Shown here piece by piece: positions 44,787 to 55,242 of a stretch of 64,000 nucleotides of DNA; the stretch's first letter is position 1, and every line of letters starts with the position of its first letter. Under the pieces are notes generated by a model. That model worked only from the letters and a program-made list of their open reading frames with translations, did not search any database and was not told the origin of the DNA. The position numbers were made by a program, and so were the translations under genes. The stretch comes from Favolaschia claudopus (taxonomy: Eukaryota; Basidiomycota; Agaricomycetes; Agaricales; Mycenaceae). The stretch lies in contig JAWWNJ010000030.1 in assembly GCA_037176885.1 (NCBI GenBank), positions 1,612,001-1,676,000 of the forward strand, given 5' to 3'.

Positions 44787-45318
44787 CACTGTGCAAAGTA
44801 TTCATCATGAAATTCATGCAGATTGTTATGAAATTCAGGTTTCATGATGTTTTGTCATGAACGACGTTATGAATTTCAAGACGGCTTTCATGATGCTCAG
44901 AAACTTGCTTTTGTGACAATATGGATTCATGACAAAACATCATGAATTTTCGTCATGAAACAACTACTCATTTTTTTTTGCTAAGTCCACCAGGTGTTGA
45001 GTGCATAGTGTGCTCATCCCAGTGTTACACCAATGCATGGTGCTAGTAGGTCTGTCAACTACAGCCTACTGAAAATCGGTTGGCTAACAAGTCAATAGCT
45101 CAGTCAACAACTTGAGAACAGATACGCTAGCGACATGTATGGACTGAAATCCCATGTCCCTCAAAATCTTCATTAGTCTAACTTAGGGCCTGATCGGGTG
45201 CCTCCGATTCTGCCTCCGAATCAATCAGAATCCCGTTGGGGATCAGAATTTTGTCACTCTCTGTCACGCATCTCTCGTCTCGCTTCCTCTCACGTTCCTC
45301 CGCGTTGTATACGTCCAA

Positions 45319-46618
45319 ATGTCTGGAACCAAGGTCCATTGGACCAAGGGGGAGGTCCTCGGTATGCTCGACATGTTGCTTGAACTCAAGAGCGACTATC
45401 AAAGCGGCAATGGATGGAAGCCGACTGTCTGGCCAAAGGTCATCGACGCCGTTGCAGAGGCGAAGCCGGATGTGGAAGTGAAGAAGGATCAAAAGAAATG
45501 CAAGGCAAAACTGGACTATGTGAGCTTCTCTCTGATCAAAATAGTCTCCAGAGCGTCTCAAACACTGTGCTAGTTGAAGGAAATTTTCGACAACTACCTG
45601 TTCGTCGAAAAGTTCAGTGGAACAGGCTGGGACAACGAAGAGAAACATGCAATCAACACCGAGGAATATGTGAAAGAGTTTGTCAAAGTGGGTGCTCTTT
45701 TGTCTCTTTCTTTGCTCTGTGACGATGGTGATGTCTTGGCGGCTAGGAACACGGCTCACAATACGCGCGATGCTTCAAATCTCCTTGCCCTTTCTATGAC
45801 AAGCTTGACGAACTCTACGACGGCCTCAAGAACCGCGCCACAGGCGAAAATGTTATCTCCTTTGGTACGAAGAAACGCAAATCTAAGAAGACGGTGAAGG
45901 CGGCAGCGACAACCCCACCAACTCCGGCTACAGATAAAGAAAATGATGCTCGTGCTGGCCCCTCCAACGACCCCGCTGCCGATAAACCCGCTGCCCCTCC
46001 TGCTGAACCCAACACTCGCACCCCAATGGCCAACCTCAACAGCCCTTCCAAGCGCAACGAACCTGACGACGGTCCTCGCGGAGATAAAGACGCAGATGGA
46101 GGTGGATATGATGATGAACTCCGCCCGGTGCGTCCTTTTCCCTATACGCCCAACCTGTTCCTAATGTACTGCAGTCCCCTCCGAGCCGCAGACAGTCCAA
46201 TAGCAAGCGCACACGCGCTGACAGCGACGATGACGACGATGACGACGCCGACAGCAACAACGGCCGTAAACGCAGAAAGTCTGGCTCCAGCAGCACCTCC
46301 ACCACCACCGCACGTCGCAATGCACAGGCCGGCAGCCAGCTTGCAGACTCGATGAAAGACCTCGCAGCTGCCGTCACAAAACCACTCGTCACCTCCGCCG
46401 ACACTTCTTATGTCAACGAAGTCGTCACCATTCTCAAGGACGATTCTTTGCTTCCCCCGGACCCGAATGGTCGACTCTATGAACGTGTGCTTCGTGCGCT
46501 CAGCAAGGATCCCGCTTTTGCACGCGGCTTTATCACCGAAGATCGTCCGGAACGTCGCAGAGGAATCATTGCTGGAATTTTGGAAGAGGCAGGAATTGTG
46601 GTGCCAGATGATTACTAG
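45319..46618 (+). CDS. Harbinger Myb/SANT-like DNA-binding protein
   Basis: Four exons, 45319-45519, 45574-45687, 45747-46127 and 46175-46618, with introns of 54, 59 and 47 nt. All are GT..AG and keep phase, giving 379 residues. The N-terminus has KVHWTKGEVLGMLDMLLELK and a W-rich helix region (Myb/SANT-like, TxxEVxxLLD). The middle has FSGTGWDNEEKHAINTEEYV and CPFYDKLDELYDG, then a Pro/Thr-rich and acidic linker (RADSDDDDDDDADSNNGRKR) and a C-terminal helical block PLVTSADTSYVNEVVTIL to VPDDY. In PIF/Harbinger elements such a protein helps import the transposase and bind the ends. Apparently intact. Confidence 0.85.
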
Positions 46619-46846
46619 GTGCGTTGATTCCTCCTTCTATTTCTCGTTGCTCACGATAACCCAGACTTTCGCTTCCTTTCTTGTCGATTTGATTCTCAGT
46701 CTCCACTCTCGCTGTTTGTTGTTTTTCTGTTCCTGCATCGGTGTCTCCAACTTGCATTGTATCCTCTGTGTCTCAAATAGCATTGTAACCTTACACGCAT
46801 TCTCGTAGAAACAATTGTAACGATTACCAAAATACAAATGTGTTTA

Positions 46847-48113
46847 TTACTGCAAGTCAGGATGATCAAGTACATAGTCGTTCCACATTGCCTGTGCAAT
46901 ACGATCCCGCCGTGCATCCGCTCTCGTCTTCTCTGCCTGATTAATCGCCAGAACAGGTACATCTTCCTCGTTATGCTCTGCTCCTGCCAAGAATGGATGC
47001 CCTTCAACGTCGTACTCCACCATTTCGTCGAGATTGTTTATCGGCTCGTGAATACGCAGGAAATTATGAAGGGCCGCTGCTGCACCGACCATCAAAGCTT
47101 GTTGACGATAGCCCATCTCAGGGCGGGAGATGAGGACGCGGAAGCGCCGCTTCAATACACCAAAATATGCGCTCAATAACATTGCGAAGCTGGGCGTGGC
47201 GAAGGTTGAAGAGTTCCTGTGGTGTCTGCGGTCTTTGGTCATGGTCAGCTCGCGGAGTGATCAGAGAAATACAAGCATACCGCCGATTTCCACGCTTCCA
47301 TTCCTTGAGATGATACCGGACTCCACGATATGGTGCGAGAAGCATGTCGCAATTGGGGAAGCCTGCGTCGGCAAGATAATAGCAGCCCTCAGGCAGAAGG
47401 AAACCGTTACGACGAGCATGGTCGAAAAGAAGTCCATCAGCTGCTGTTCCCCCGTACCCAGCCATGACGTGTACAAAGCGCATCTCAAAATCGCTTGCAG
47501 CCAAAGTATTTTGCGTTATTTCGCCATGCCGATCGCGGTTCCGCAAGATGTGTTGCTCCAGTACATAGGCAAGAAAATGAACCCCATCGACCGCTCCACG
47601 ACAGTATTTGAACCAGGGGTACCATCGAGGATTGTCGCGGATGTGCTGCGGAGTCTCATTGGCTGGTGCATGAAGGTATTTGTCGAGGAAAGCAGAGGTA
47701 AAAAGTTCGAGGCCCTTGTTGACGTATTTGCTGATTGTGTCGCCTGAGCGCTGGAATCGTTCCTGCAGCTCCCGTTGGCTACTGCCGTGAACCAGCCAGT
47801 ACACGAATATTGCAAGCTTTTCCGGCGCCCTCACACACCGGCTGTCCGTCAGATCTCCGAGATTCACCAGCTTCGCCCAGAGAAGTGCAAACTCTAGAGC
47901 CGACATCCCAAGCTCACGGTGACAACGATCCGGATGTCCATGGAGTACTTCATCCAGCCATTTTTGTCCGGTAAGTATAGACGTATGCATAGGACGTGGT
48001 GGAGGTTTCTCAAGGCCAAGTGTTACAGACGAGAAGGATATCACTGCAGTTGCAGCAGCAAGGAGAGCAACACGTCGACGATAGAGAGCTGCCAGCTGTG
48101 TAGAGTCATCCAT
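46847..48113 (-). pseudogene. Harbinger DDE_Tnp_4 transposase with 1-bp frameshift
   Basis: Starts at Met 48113 (MDDSTQLAALYRRRVALLAA). A helix-turn-helix-like stretch SQRELQERFQRSGDTISKYV follows near residue 110. Catalytic residues: first Asp in CRGAVDGVHF, second Asp in YYLADAGFPNC, Glu in NVIERIF. Just after that Glu, at a run of four A on plus (47162-47165), an extra base shifts the frame. The true continuation FGVLKRRFRVLISRPEM lies in the next frame and runs to 46847 (LHNFLRIHEP, stop after LDHPDLQ). As it stands the protein ends at 47118 and loses its C-terminus. All three catalytic residues remain, so loss of function is recent. Confidence 0.85.
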
Positions 48114-48534
48114 TGAGAATATAGACCGAGAAACGCTGTGAAAGGTGCAGTGGAAGAGGAGTGTCACGGAAAGTAACGATGTGACTACTTGTGACTTTGG
48201 GATTCCAATCCGATTCGGAGGCAGAATCGGAGGCACCCGATCAGGCCCTAAGAGTAATAATCCGTGTTGCGCTACACCACCGCAGTGCGGCGGTCCGGGG
48301 TTCGACTCCGGCTGCCGGTAGCCCAACTTATTTGCCCCGCTCTGGCCTCCGTTTCATGATGAAACATCATGAAAAATCATCATGAACAGCCCCATAATCA
48401 TCATGAAAACACGACTCCGAGTCATGGTGTTTTGTTATGAATTTCCGGTAAATCACCATGAATTTCCGGACAAATCGTCAGGAAAGTCATGACGAGAAAC
48501 ATCATGAATTTCATGACCCTTGGTTGGCACAGTG

Positions 48535-48762
48535 CTACGTCGACTGTCAGTCCCGTGGACCCGGCGGGTAGGGCGATGAGCCATGCTAGACCGAGCAGGC
48601 CTGGTCATGTCTGGTCAGTCTCCTACCCATCCGCGATTCCGAGGTTCATAGTGCTTGAGGGCTTGATTATTTTGTTGAATCCTTGTGGGGGTCGGCAATG
48701 GTCGGTTGAGTGACAGATGTCACAAAGTGTGACTATCACATTCCCACCGCACAATCCGACCT
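48535..48762. other. Short unique stretch
   Basis: Sequence between the CACTG element and the MULE-like element. Nothing recognised. Confidence 0.4.
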
Positions 48763-49284
48763 AGGGTGCTGTTTATTAGTCCGGTTAATAAACATTGTTT
48801 TAAACACCGGTTTATAAACCGGTTTTTAAATGGTTTGACCAAAACCCCCGGTTTATAATTCATGGTGGCTGTGTTTCCCACTGTCCAAGCACACATTTCT
48901 GGGCTGAGTATCAGCATGATTCTCCACTGCAATTGCGAGCATGCAGGAGCTGTAGCTTGATTCAAAGTTGTGTGCATCAAATTAGGCTTCGGAGGGTGCC
49001 GACCTGTCAATCATCCAGCCTGTGATGGCAACAATTCGCCCGAAATGGGCATGCCAAAGCAAAGCCTTATAAACTGGAGGCAAAATGAGGTGTTGACCCT
49101 GCCATCGATGGTCATTGAGCTCAGGGAGGCTTTTGGAGGCAAAAAATTGGATTAAACAAGCAAAAAAGACAGGTTTTTGGCCTATTTAGGGGGTCTGTTT
49201 ATAAACCGGTTTATAAACACCCTGTTTAAAAACGAAAATTAAAAAACCGTTTATAATTGGCCCAGGAATTATAAACAGCACCCT
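48763..49284. mobile_element. MULE-like MITE (522 bp) with 10-bp target duplication
   Basis: Ends are inverted repeats of AGGGTGCTGTTTAT. The decamer AATCCGACCT lies directly outside both ends (48753-48762 and 49285-49294). The interior is rich in GGTTTATAAACCGG-type palindromes. The duplication length suggests the Mutator superfamily. No ORF. Its right part (from 49091) is repeated at 57766-57959 as the left edge of the large duplication. Confidence 0.8.
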
Positions 49285-49851
49285 AATCCGACCTGATCAG
49301 TCGCCTTCGAGTGTGTAGCTCCCGCTGCAACCAATCCAGCCGAAATGCTTGTGCAAATAGAAGTCTCAGCACTATATCTAGAGATTTATGGGGACAGATT
49401 TTTAATTTTCAACTTGTACTCAATTTCGGATTACCGGTCACGACAACAAAGGCCGTAATAAAAAATGTGTCCCGCCGAATCCCGAGATATTCTTGAAAGG
49501 TTGGGCCGGGTTGCCGGCCGAGGGGTTTGTGTGGAGCCGCCGGAGCTGCAGACGCGAAATCCGCGGCACGATCATTAACGTGTAAATCACGGTGTGACAT
49601 GTGTGACCTCTCGCGTTCAAGCGCCCATGTGAACAGAATAGACTCAAATAAGGTGGTACAGCCGTGCATGGTTCAAGGAGTAGCAATACTGACCTAATCC
49701 ACTCTAGAGATATGTGTAAGTGTGCAGGAGCCTCGCGCATTTTGGAAACATGTACTCGACAGGTTTTCCGGTGGCTGTGAAGTAACATAACGGGCCATCA
49801 AACACACTGACATTGCCGACCCCCAAGGATTCCTTGTGGGTGCGGGATGTA

Positions 49852-50232
49852 CAGTGGCGGCGCAATCTGATGCCACCCCCAAAAAAGGGAATTCTCATCA
49901 ATTCAACTTGTTTTCTTTTCTGTGCGCATTTTCTGTGGTCGGACCTTTTGCAGTGCATTTATGACATGGATTTGAAACACATACACCCCTTATTCACCTT
50001 GAGATACCTCGAAAATTGACACTTTTAGGGCAAGACTTTCCAACCATCTTTGGCCTAGTTCCCCTCAATGAATGAACTTATTTTTCTAAGTCTTGCCTCC
50101 ACAGACAGTGTATTTGTCGCTCCAATAAATTTGTGCCCTCATCGCCCCCAGAAAGCGATGGCGAGGGCAGATTAGAGGCAGTTTGATGAGAATTCCCTTT
50201 TTTGGGGGTGGCATCAGATTGCGCCGCCACTG
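49852..50232. mobile_element. 381-bp TA-flanked MITE, present only in copy A
   Basis: Terminal inverted repeats start CAGTGGCGGCGCAATCTGAT and extend about 50 bp (through CCACCCCCAAAAAAGGGAATTC). TA at 49850-49851 and 50233-50234. Copy B at the matching place (near 58527) reads GGATGTACGGAAC with a single TA and no insert, so this is an insertion with a 2-bp TA duplication typical of Tc1/mariner MITEs. Confidence 0.95.
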
Positions 50233-50540
50233 TACGGAACGTGTGACAGATAATAACGTGATGTTACTATGTCACAAGAGCTATCCTATACTTGACAGCT
50301 ATTAGTATCTACAAAACACTGGAGCGTTCCGAAAAAAAGTTCCCGCTGATGAAGTGACGTCAGTTACCATATAAGGCAGGCACTGCCCTTCAATGCCGCC
50401 AACCGACGGCTGGCGCGTCGGAGCGGGGCGTCCTCATGTTGCAGCCTACGCGCAGCGTAATTGGAGTATTCGATGACGGTGTATCATAATCGAGGTGTAT
50501 AAAAACAACGGATAATTCATGGAGCCTCGTATTTACAAAG

Positions 50541-51993
50541 ATGAATCCTCAAAATCCACAACGCTACGCAACAACTCAGTATCTCCTTGGAATGGGTCCG
50601 ATGCCTCCTCCGACGAACACAGAGCTTGCTGTTGCCCAACTTCAACACACAATGGACCAGGGTGCTTTTGCTAACATGGGGTACATGGCACCCGGGCCGG
50701 GCTACGCACCGCCTCAGTACATCTCCCAGCCTCGAGACCCCATTCCAAGCTCTCAGCCCCCGAGTCTTCGTGAGTCCTTGGAGCATAGTTACCTTGAGAA
50801 TACCATTGAATTGTTTCAGAGCTGGATGTCCATGTCCCGGGGCCTGCAGTACAGGAAACAGCTACGACTCAGGCTACCGCTGTTCCACCTACTGTCCTCG
50901 AGATTTCCATTGACAATATTGCGCCCGAGGATTTTCTTGCCCGCATCTGTGCGCGAATGGAGATTCCCGATGGTGATGCCCAACTGGGATGGAAGTCGAG
51001 CGATGATTTGAAACGGGACCTTCCCAAACGGCTGAGCACTGAAGACGATGTCAAAGCTGCGTTTGACTACTTCCGCCCAATTCTTTTGAGCAAGCGTCGC
51101 CAGAAGAAAATTTTCATGGAGATCATTAATCTGGTGAGTCCGTCGCTGTCCGTGTTGAGCTGCCAATGAATCTGATTTATACATTCCAAGGCCAAACCAG
51201 CCGAGAAAACAGCCGCGGCGCCCAAGGTCACTGAAACCGCCTACCGCGATGAACTCAACATCGTAAAGGCTGCGTTGGCGTGCGAGAAACACCGCGGGCA
51301 CAATCGGTGGTGTTATGTGAGGAGGGACAATGAGAAGGGAGAGCGATGTGTCCCGCTGGGCTTAGAGGAGGTTACACTTTGGGCACGGAAATTGGTACGT
51401 TGCGCGCGCTATCATATACATCCCGAAATCAATTCTGATAATTGACTCTTGCCCAGCACGAAGATAAAGCCAAGCCGGAGAACGAACGCGAACTAGATGA
51501 CAAGTGTACCAAGTACCCCGATGTTTTCAAACTCGACGACATGGAGAAGGTTGCAGCCGAGCGCGAGGAGCGTAGCAAAAATCGTAAGAAAGGCAATGCT
51601 GCCCCCGAATTCCATCTTCACATGCCGGCGTCCATGGCCGGGATCTTTGGCGACGTCAGCAATGCACAACCGGCTCCGAAACGCGCTCGCGACACCGAGG
51701 ACTCGGACAACGACTCAGACGATGACGCACCTGCTGTCTCTATTTCCGACGTTCTCAGTGTTTTGCACAAGAAGATGCCGGACCTCAATTATCCTCAATA
51801 TGAGGCGGCACTTCGTGGGCAGGGCATCGCGTATGCAAATGCTGTCAGTGGGTTCGATCGGGACTTTTATGTCAAGGAGATTGGGATGGTGAAAGGTGCC
51901 GTGCAGGAGTTTATAAAGGTTGCTAAAAAGGTCGCAAAGGGGAAGGGCAAGAAAAGGGCGCGCGTAGAGAGCGAACACGACAAGGAGAATTAA
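50541..51993 (+). CDS. Transposon partner gene, copy A, intact
   Basis: Four exons: 50541-50769, 50820-51133, 51191-51394, 51457-51993, with introns of 50, 57 and 62 nt. All start GT, end AG and keep phase, giving 427 residues. The N-terminus is Pro/Gln/Met-rich. A helical domain follows: VLEISIDNIAPEDFLARICA, QLGWKSSDDLKRDLP and AAFDYFRPILLSKRRQKKI. A compact Cys/His/Trp region comes next (ALACEKHRGHNRWCYVRRDN, then GLEEVTLWARKL), then an acidic linker (EDSDNDSDDDAP), a helical segment (LPDLNYPQ-like DVLSVLHKKMPDLNYPQYEA) and a Lys-rich tail. Function unknown. By analogy with Harbinger it could be a DNA-binding helper of the transposase. That is inference from its conserved place in the element. 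Confidence 0.8.
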
Positions 51994-52054
51994 ATGTAAA
52001 TACTATAATGTCCACGAAAACAAATCTAATGTACAAATACAAGAAACTATATGC

Positions 52055-53115
52055 CTAGTCGACTAAATACCCACAGTCGCGATACCACGACTCGATATTC
52101 TCGGGTGTCATCGTCGAGAAAGCAGCCTCCCACAGCATCTTGATTGGGTCGCACGTTGGTTCGTTTGACATTTCCCCCAAGACGTAGTCGCGGTTACGCC
52201 AAATCCACGCCTTCATCGCCGAGAACCCCTCTTCGATGGGATTGAAGTCGGGGGAATATGCGGGAAGGTATACCAAGCGCATACCGCTATACAAGATTAG
52301 CTATGAATCTATTCCGGGATGAAAGCCACGCACCGAGCCTCGGTCTGCTCCCGAATACCCTCATAATGGTGGGTGCTTGCATTGTCCATGACGATGACGG
52401 AGTTGTCTTGCGGGTAGGGATTCATATTGTCTAGAAGTGCGTCGATGTAGACCCTGAATTCTTCCCCCGTCCATGACCGGGTGAGAATATCACGGTGAAG
52501 AATACCGTCGAGCGAGATGGCAGGAAGAATAGAGTATCTCGATGACTCGTCAACATAGGGAGCACTGTGGAAGTGATAACGACGTACCTGATTCCCCTCA
52601 CAAAGTAATCGTGCCTGCGGGCTCTGTCCCCAATACGTGCCCAACCCATCTGGCGCTTGGTGGTGTGCCTATTAGCAGCGGACTCGTCAAGGAAGACGAG
52701 CGTGCGAGGTAGGTAAAGCTCCCCAATGACCATCTGATAGTCGGTCCTAGTGTCTTCATTTGCTTCCAGCGCTGGCCGGGTCACCTGTGCAACATTGAGT
52801 AATATATCCTTCCTCCTCCGAGTCTTTCGCGAGCACGTACCTTTTTTCGGGACCAGCCACGACGCCCAAGCGCTCGTGCGATTGTATTGGAGCATGCCTC
52901 AACGCCCCGTGCATCGAAAAGGCATTGAGAGAGCTCGGAGAGGTAGATGTCGGGTTGACGCTCAATGAGGGCCTCAAGATACTGCAGCGATGTAAAAGTC
53001 AAACAATGAGATGCAGAAAAAATCATAAATTACCTCGAGATCAAGGGAGTTGAGGTTGGAGGGGCGGCCATTGGTTTCTGGCTGTGCGACAACGTAGCCG
53101 GTGGTGTGCCAGAGG
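52055..53115 (-). pseudogene. Tc1/mariner (IS630-like) transposase, copy A, N-terminus lost
   Basis: Exons match copy B: 52055-52286, 52334-52537, 52588-52784, 52841-52981 and the remnant of exon 1, 53034-53115. The first 45 or so codons, including the start and the helix-turn-helix, are cut off by the Penelope-like element. The catalytic core (LVFLDESAAN, VIVMDNASTHH, YSPDFNPIEEGFSAM) remains. One residue differs from copy B (W for R in AWIxRNRDY). Confidence 0.9.
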
Positions 53116-53643
53116 TCGCGCTCTGCAGCGGCCGGCATCTTCGGATTTTCGAAAAATCATACCGTACCTATTGTTCTTCACCCATTTAATTCAATCATAC
53201 CTCTTTCGTTCCCTTGTGGGCCTCAGATCTTGATTCATGTTCTTCTTTTCTTGCCTTTGACCGGGCCCAAGACATGTTTTCGCGTGAAGAGGTAGAAATA
53301 GATTATATTGATACTCGTTGGCTCCGCCATAAAATTGCTGCGTGTAATACAGGCACGTCGGCAAGCAGGAATACCGAGAGTATGGGTTGTCGGGAACCCC
53401 AATTGTCGTCGAGTCCCCAAAGAGATTCCGCGTTGGGCCTGATAGCGCGCTTCAATACGAGCACCGGTGAATGGTAGGGGATAATACCTGATGAGTCACA
53501 GTGTGACGAAACGTTCTTGCGCACAAACCCAACAACGTCGTGGTCCCCGCCCCCGTTTCAAACACCCAGATATCCTGTACATCACCCACCTCAACAGCTC
53601 GCTTCGCTCGCTGTTCGCACGGGCTCGCTCCGCTCGCCCGCCG
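53116..53643. repeat. Penelope-like element terminal repeat (pLTR), left copy
   Basis: 528 bp, repeated as 57238-57765. Begins TCGCGCTCTGCAGCGGCCGG and ends CGCTCGCCCGCCG. Penelope-like elements are typically flanked by such pseudo-LTRs. Contains the hammerhead motif at 53477-53548. Confidence 0.9.
53477..53548 (+). ncRNA. Hammerhead ribozyme (type I), left copy
   Basis: Core CTGATGA at 53488-53494. Stem II GTCAC-AGT-GTGAC at 53495-53507. GAAA at 53508-53511. Stem III pairs ACGTT (53511-53515) with AACGT (53534-53538). The cleavage triplet GTC ends at 53539. Stem I pairs ATAC-side bases before the core with GTGG after the cleavage site, then an internal loop, then GGGG (53477-53480) with CCCC (53545-53548). 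All invariant core positions are present. Hammerheads in the pLTRs are a known feature of PLEs, where they process the RNA. Confidence 0.85.
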
Positions 53644-53832
53644 TTCTCTCCTTGTTTACAGAGCCCACCTTGGTCCCCGCCACAATCTTCTGACTTGGCA
53701 ACATCTCGCCATCTCACCATCGCTTCACCTCTTTTGGCATTAGCACTCTTGGCAATCCTCGCTCGACCAGCAGCTGCCCTTCCTCGCTCGAACCTGCTTA
53801 GCTTTGTCTTCGTCTCGTATTCATACTTCTCG

Positions 53833-55102
53833 ATGCCTCCCGCCAACCAGAACTCTTCGAATAATTCCAACTCCAACTCCAACAAGCGTAAGCGCACTGC
53901 AACCGGCGACGACGTCTCCACCGCCGCCAAGGCTGCCGATGGCACTCAGTCCAACCCAGCCGCGCAGGCCCTTATGAAATGGACGAAGGCCTTCGAACGC
54001 ACGATTCAGAACTGCACCGACCAAGGCATCTCCATCCCACCCCCCACCTCCTTGGCTTTCATGAAAACGAAGGGCTCCGATGCTGTCACGCAGTTTCGGG
54101 AGGCCCATCATGATCTCCAGAGAGCCGTTGCAACGCACGAAAAGTACGCAACAGCATCGAGTACCGGCAAGCACACTTCAGCTGTTCTTGGTAACATGAA
54201 GTTCCCCCCACACAAAACCCTCCAAGGTTTCGACGTCTTGACCGATGTCCGTGTGGTGGAAGCCCTTGCTGCCGCCGAGAAAGATCTTGCCACCGCTCAC
54301 TCGTCTACCAGCACCTACTTGACCACCGTTTACGCGGTCCAGGTAGAGAAGGCGAGGGAGCGCGTCGACGTAGCCAAAAATGCAGACATGTTCGCCGCAA
54401 CTCTCACCGAGTACTGCGTGCGTATCATTACTCTTGCTGGTGACCCCGACACCACGGCCTGGCAACCGTGCGTCTCCGCTGTCAAAGCCACTCTCACGGA
54501 GCAGCTGAAAGGCACCCGTTTCGAGTTTACGGCTCGTCTTGACCGAGATGCAACGACCAAGGAAGCAAACGCGCAGGCTGTCCTGACCGCACGCACTGAC
54601 GCTGAGATGGTCGACGCGAACCGCCCAATTGAGGAGATCATCGCAGAGAAGGTTGATACCGCTGTTGTCACCAAGCTTGGTGCGACGCGGCTCCTCTGCG
54701 CACATCCCTCAACGCTGTCTCACATCCCTCCCTCTGCTCCTAGCATCCCTTGCAAAAGAGTCGAAGGAACCGGAGAAGAAGAAGCAGCGCCCTGCTCCCG
54801 CAGCCTCCACTTCGACGCAGACCACGAATACCAAACCGAAGCAGAAGGTAGCCAAGGCGTCGTCCTCGAAGGACTCGTCGAAGCCGCTGAAGCAGACGAA
54901 GTTGGATCTGCAGAAGAAGGAGAAACCAGCGCAGGAGAAGAAGAAGGGTACCAGCGGAAAGCACGCAAGCGGCAACGACGCCGGCGAAAAGTCGAAGAAG
55001 GACTCAGTGTCCAAGGGAAAGTCGAGTGGGAAGGCCAAGGCACCAGCCAAAGCCGCGGATCCGGAGACAACCGGAGAGTCGGACAACGACGACTCGGATT
55101 GA
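53833..55102 (+). CDS. PLE ORF1 (gag-like), one intron
   Basis: Exons 53833-54679 and 54744-55102, with a 64-nt intron (GTGCGA..CCTAG), give 401 residues. The start MPPANQNSSNNSNSNSNKRK is chosen because the upstream in-frame ATG at 53491 lies inside the ribozyme. The N-terminal half is helical (ALMKWTKAFERTIQNCTDQG, VVEALAAAEKDLATAHSSTS). The spliced second exon is an extremely Lys/Ser/Ala-rich tail (PEKKKQRPAPAASTSTQ) ending in GESDNDDSD. Likely a nucleic-acid-binding protein. If the intron is retained, the first exon stays open and reads in frame into the RT. Confidence 0.7.
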
Positions 55103-55242
55103 TTACCCGCACGCCCCCTTCTAGTACCTCTTCTTGGGTGAGTAGCCCTGGTCCACGGTTTCACCACCACCGACCTGACACCTACCCAGACTCTTTCTTT
55201 GCCGCCGATAGTACCGCTCGCACTAGATTCGTTATCAGCAGA

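Larger units (their letters stand above)
45186..48249. mobile_element. PIF/Harbinger transposon, full length (3064 bp)
   Basis: Long terminal inverted repeats begin GGGCCTGATCGGGTGCCTCC and continue through GATTCTGCCTCCGAATC at both ends. The flanking trinucleotides are TTA (left) and TAA (right). PIF/Harbinger elements duplicate TWA, so this fits except for one mismatch. It carries two convergent genes, a Myb-like protein on plus and a DDE nuclease on minus, the standard Harbinger set. Confidence 0.9.
44787..48534. mobile_element. CACTG-ended element, copy 3, with nested PIF/Harbinger
   Basis: The ends CACTGTGC (44787) and GCACAGTG (48534) are inverted. Beyond them both arms carry the palindrome CATGAAATTCATG and relatives. 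CTA flanks both ends (44784-44786 and 48535-48537), a 3-bp target duplication. Its own sequence is about 399 bp on the left and 285 bp on the right. Everything between (45186-48249) is the Harbinger element. It shares architecture with copies 1 and 2 (CACTG ends, dense TGAATTTCA palindromes) but has its own repeat word. Confidence 0.75.
49091..53115. repeat. Large direct repeat X, copy A (4025 bp)
   Basis: Begins at TGTTGACCCTGCCATCGATG inside the MULE-like MITE and ends at GTGCCAGAGG inside the Tc1-like transposase gene, where the Penelope-like element starts. It matches 57766-61408 nearly base for base. The main differences are the 381-bp MITE present only here and one extra C in copy B. 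The first kilobase (49295-50305) holds no recognised gene other than that MITE. Confidence 0.95.
50308..53115. mobile_element. Two-gene Tc1/mariner-like transposon, copy A, right end lost
   Basis: The left terminal repeat TCTACAAAACACTGGAGCGT starts after a TA (50306-50307). The element runs to 53115, where the Penelope-like element replaces its right end. It carries the partner gene (intact) and the transposase gene (5'-truncated). See copy B for the full structure. Confidence 0.85.

Noticed and set aside
48290..48322. tRNA-like B box (GGTTCGACTCC) near 48300
   Set aside because: The T-arm pairs poorly in tRNA register, no A box lies at the right distance and no acceptor stem forms. At most a tRNA or SINE remnant.
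50336..50365. CTGATGA near the left end of the Tc1-like element as a further hammerhead
   Set aside because: No stem II hairpin followed by GAAA. The word occurs by chance, unlike the full motif in the pLTRs.
53491..53832. ATG at 53491 as the start of the PLE protein
   Set aside because: It lies within the ribozyme core in the terminal repeat, and the same ATG in the right pLTR leads nowhere. 53833 begins a plausible ORF1.
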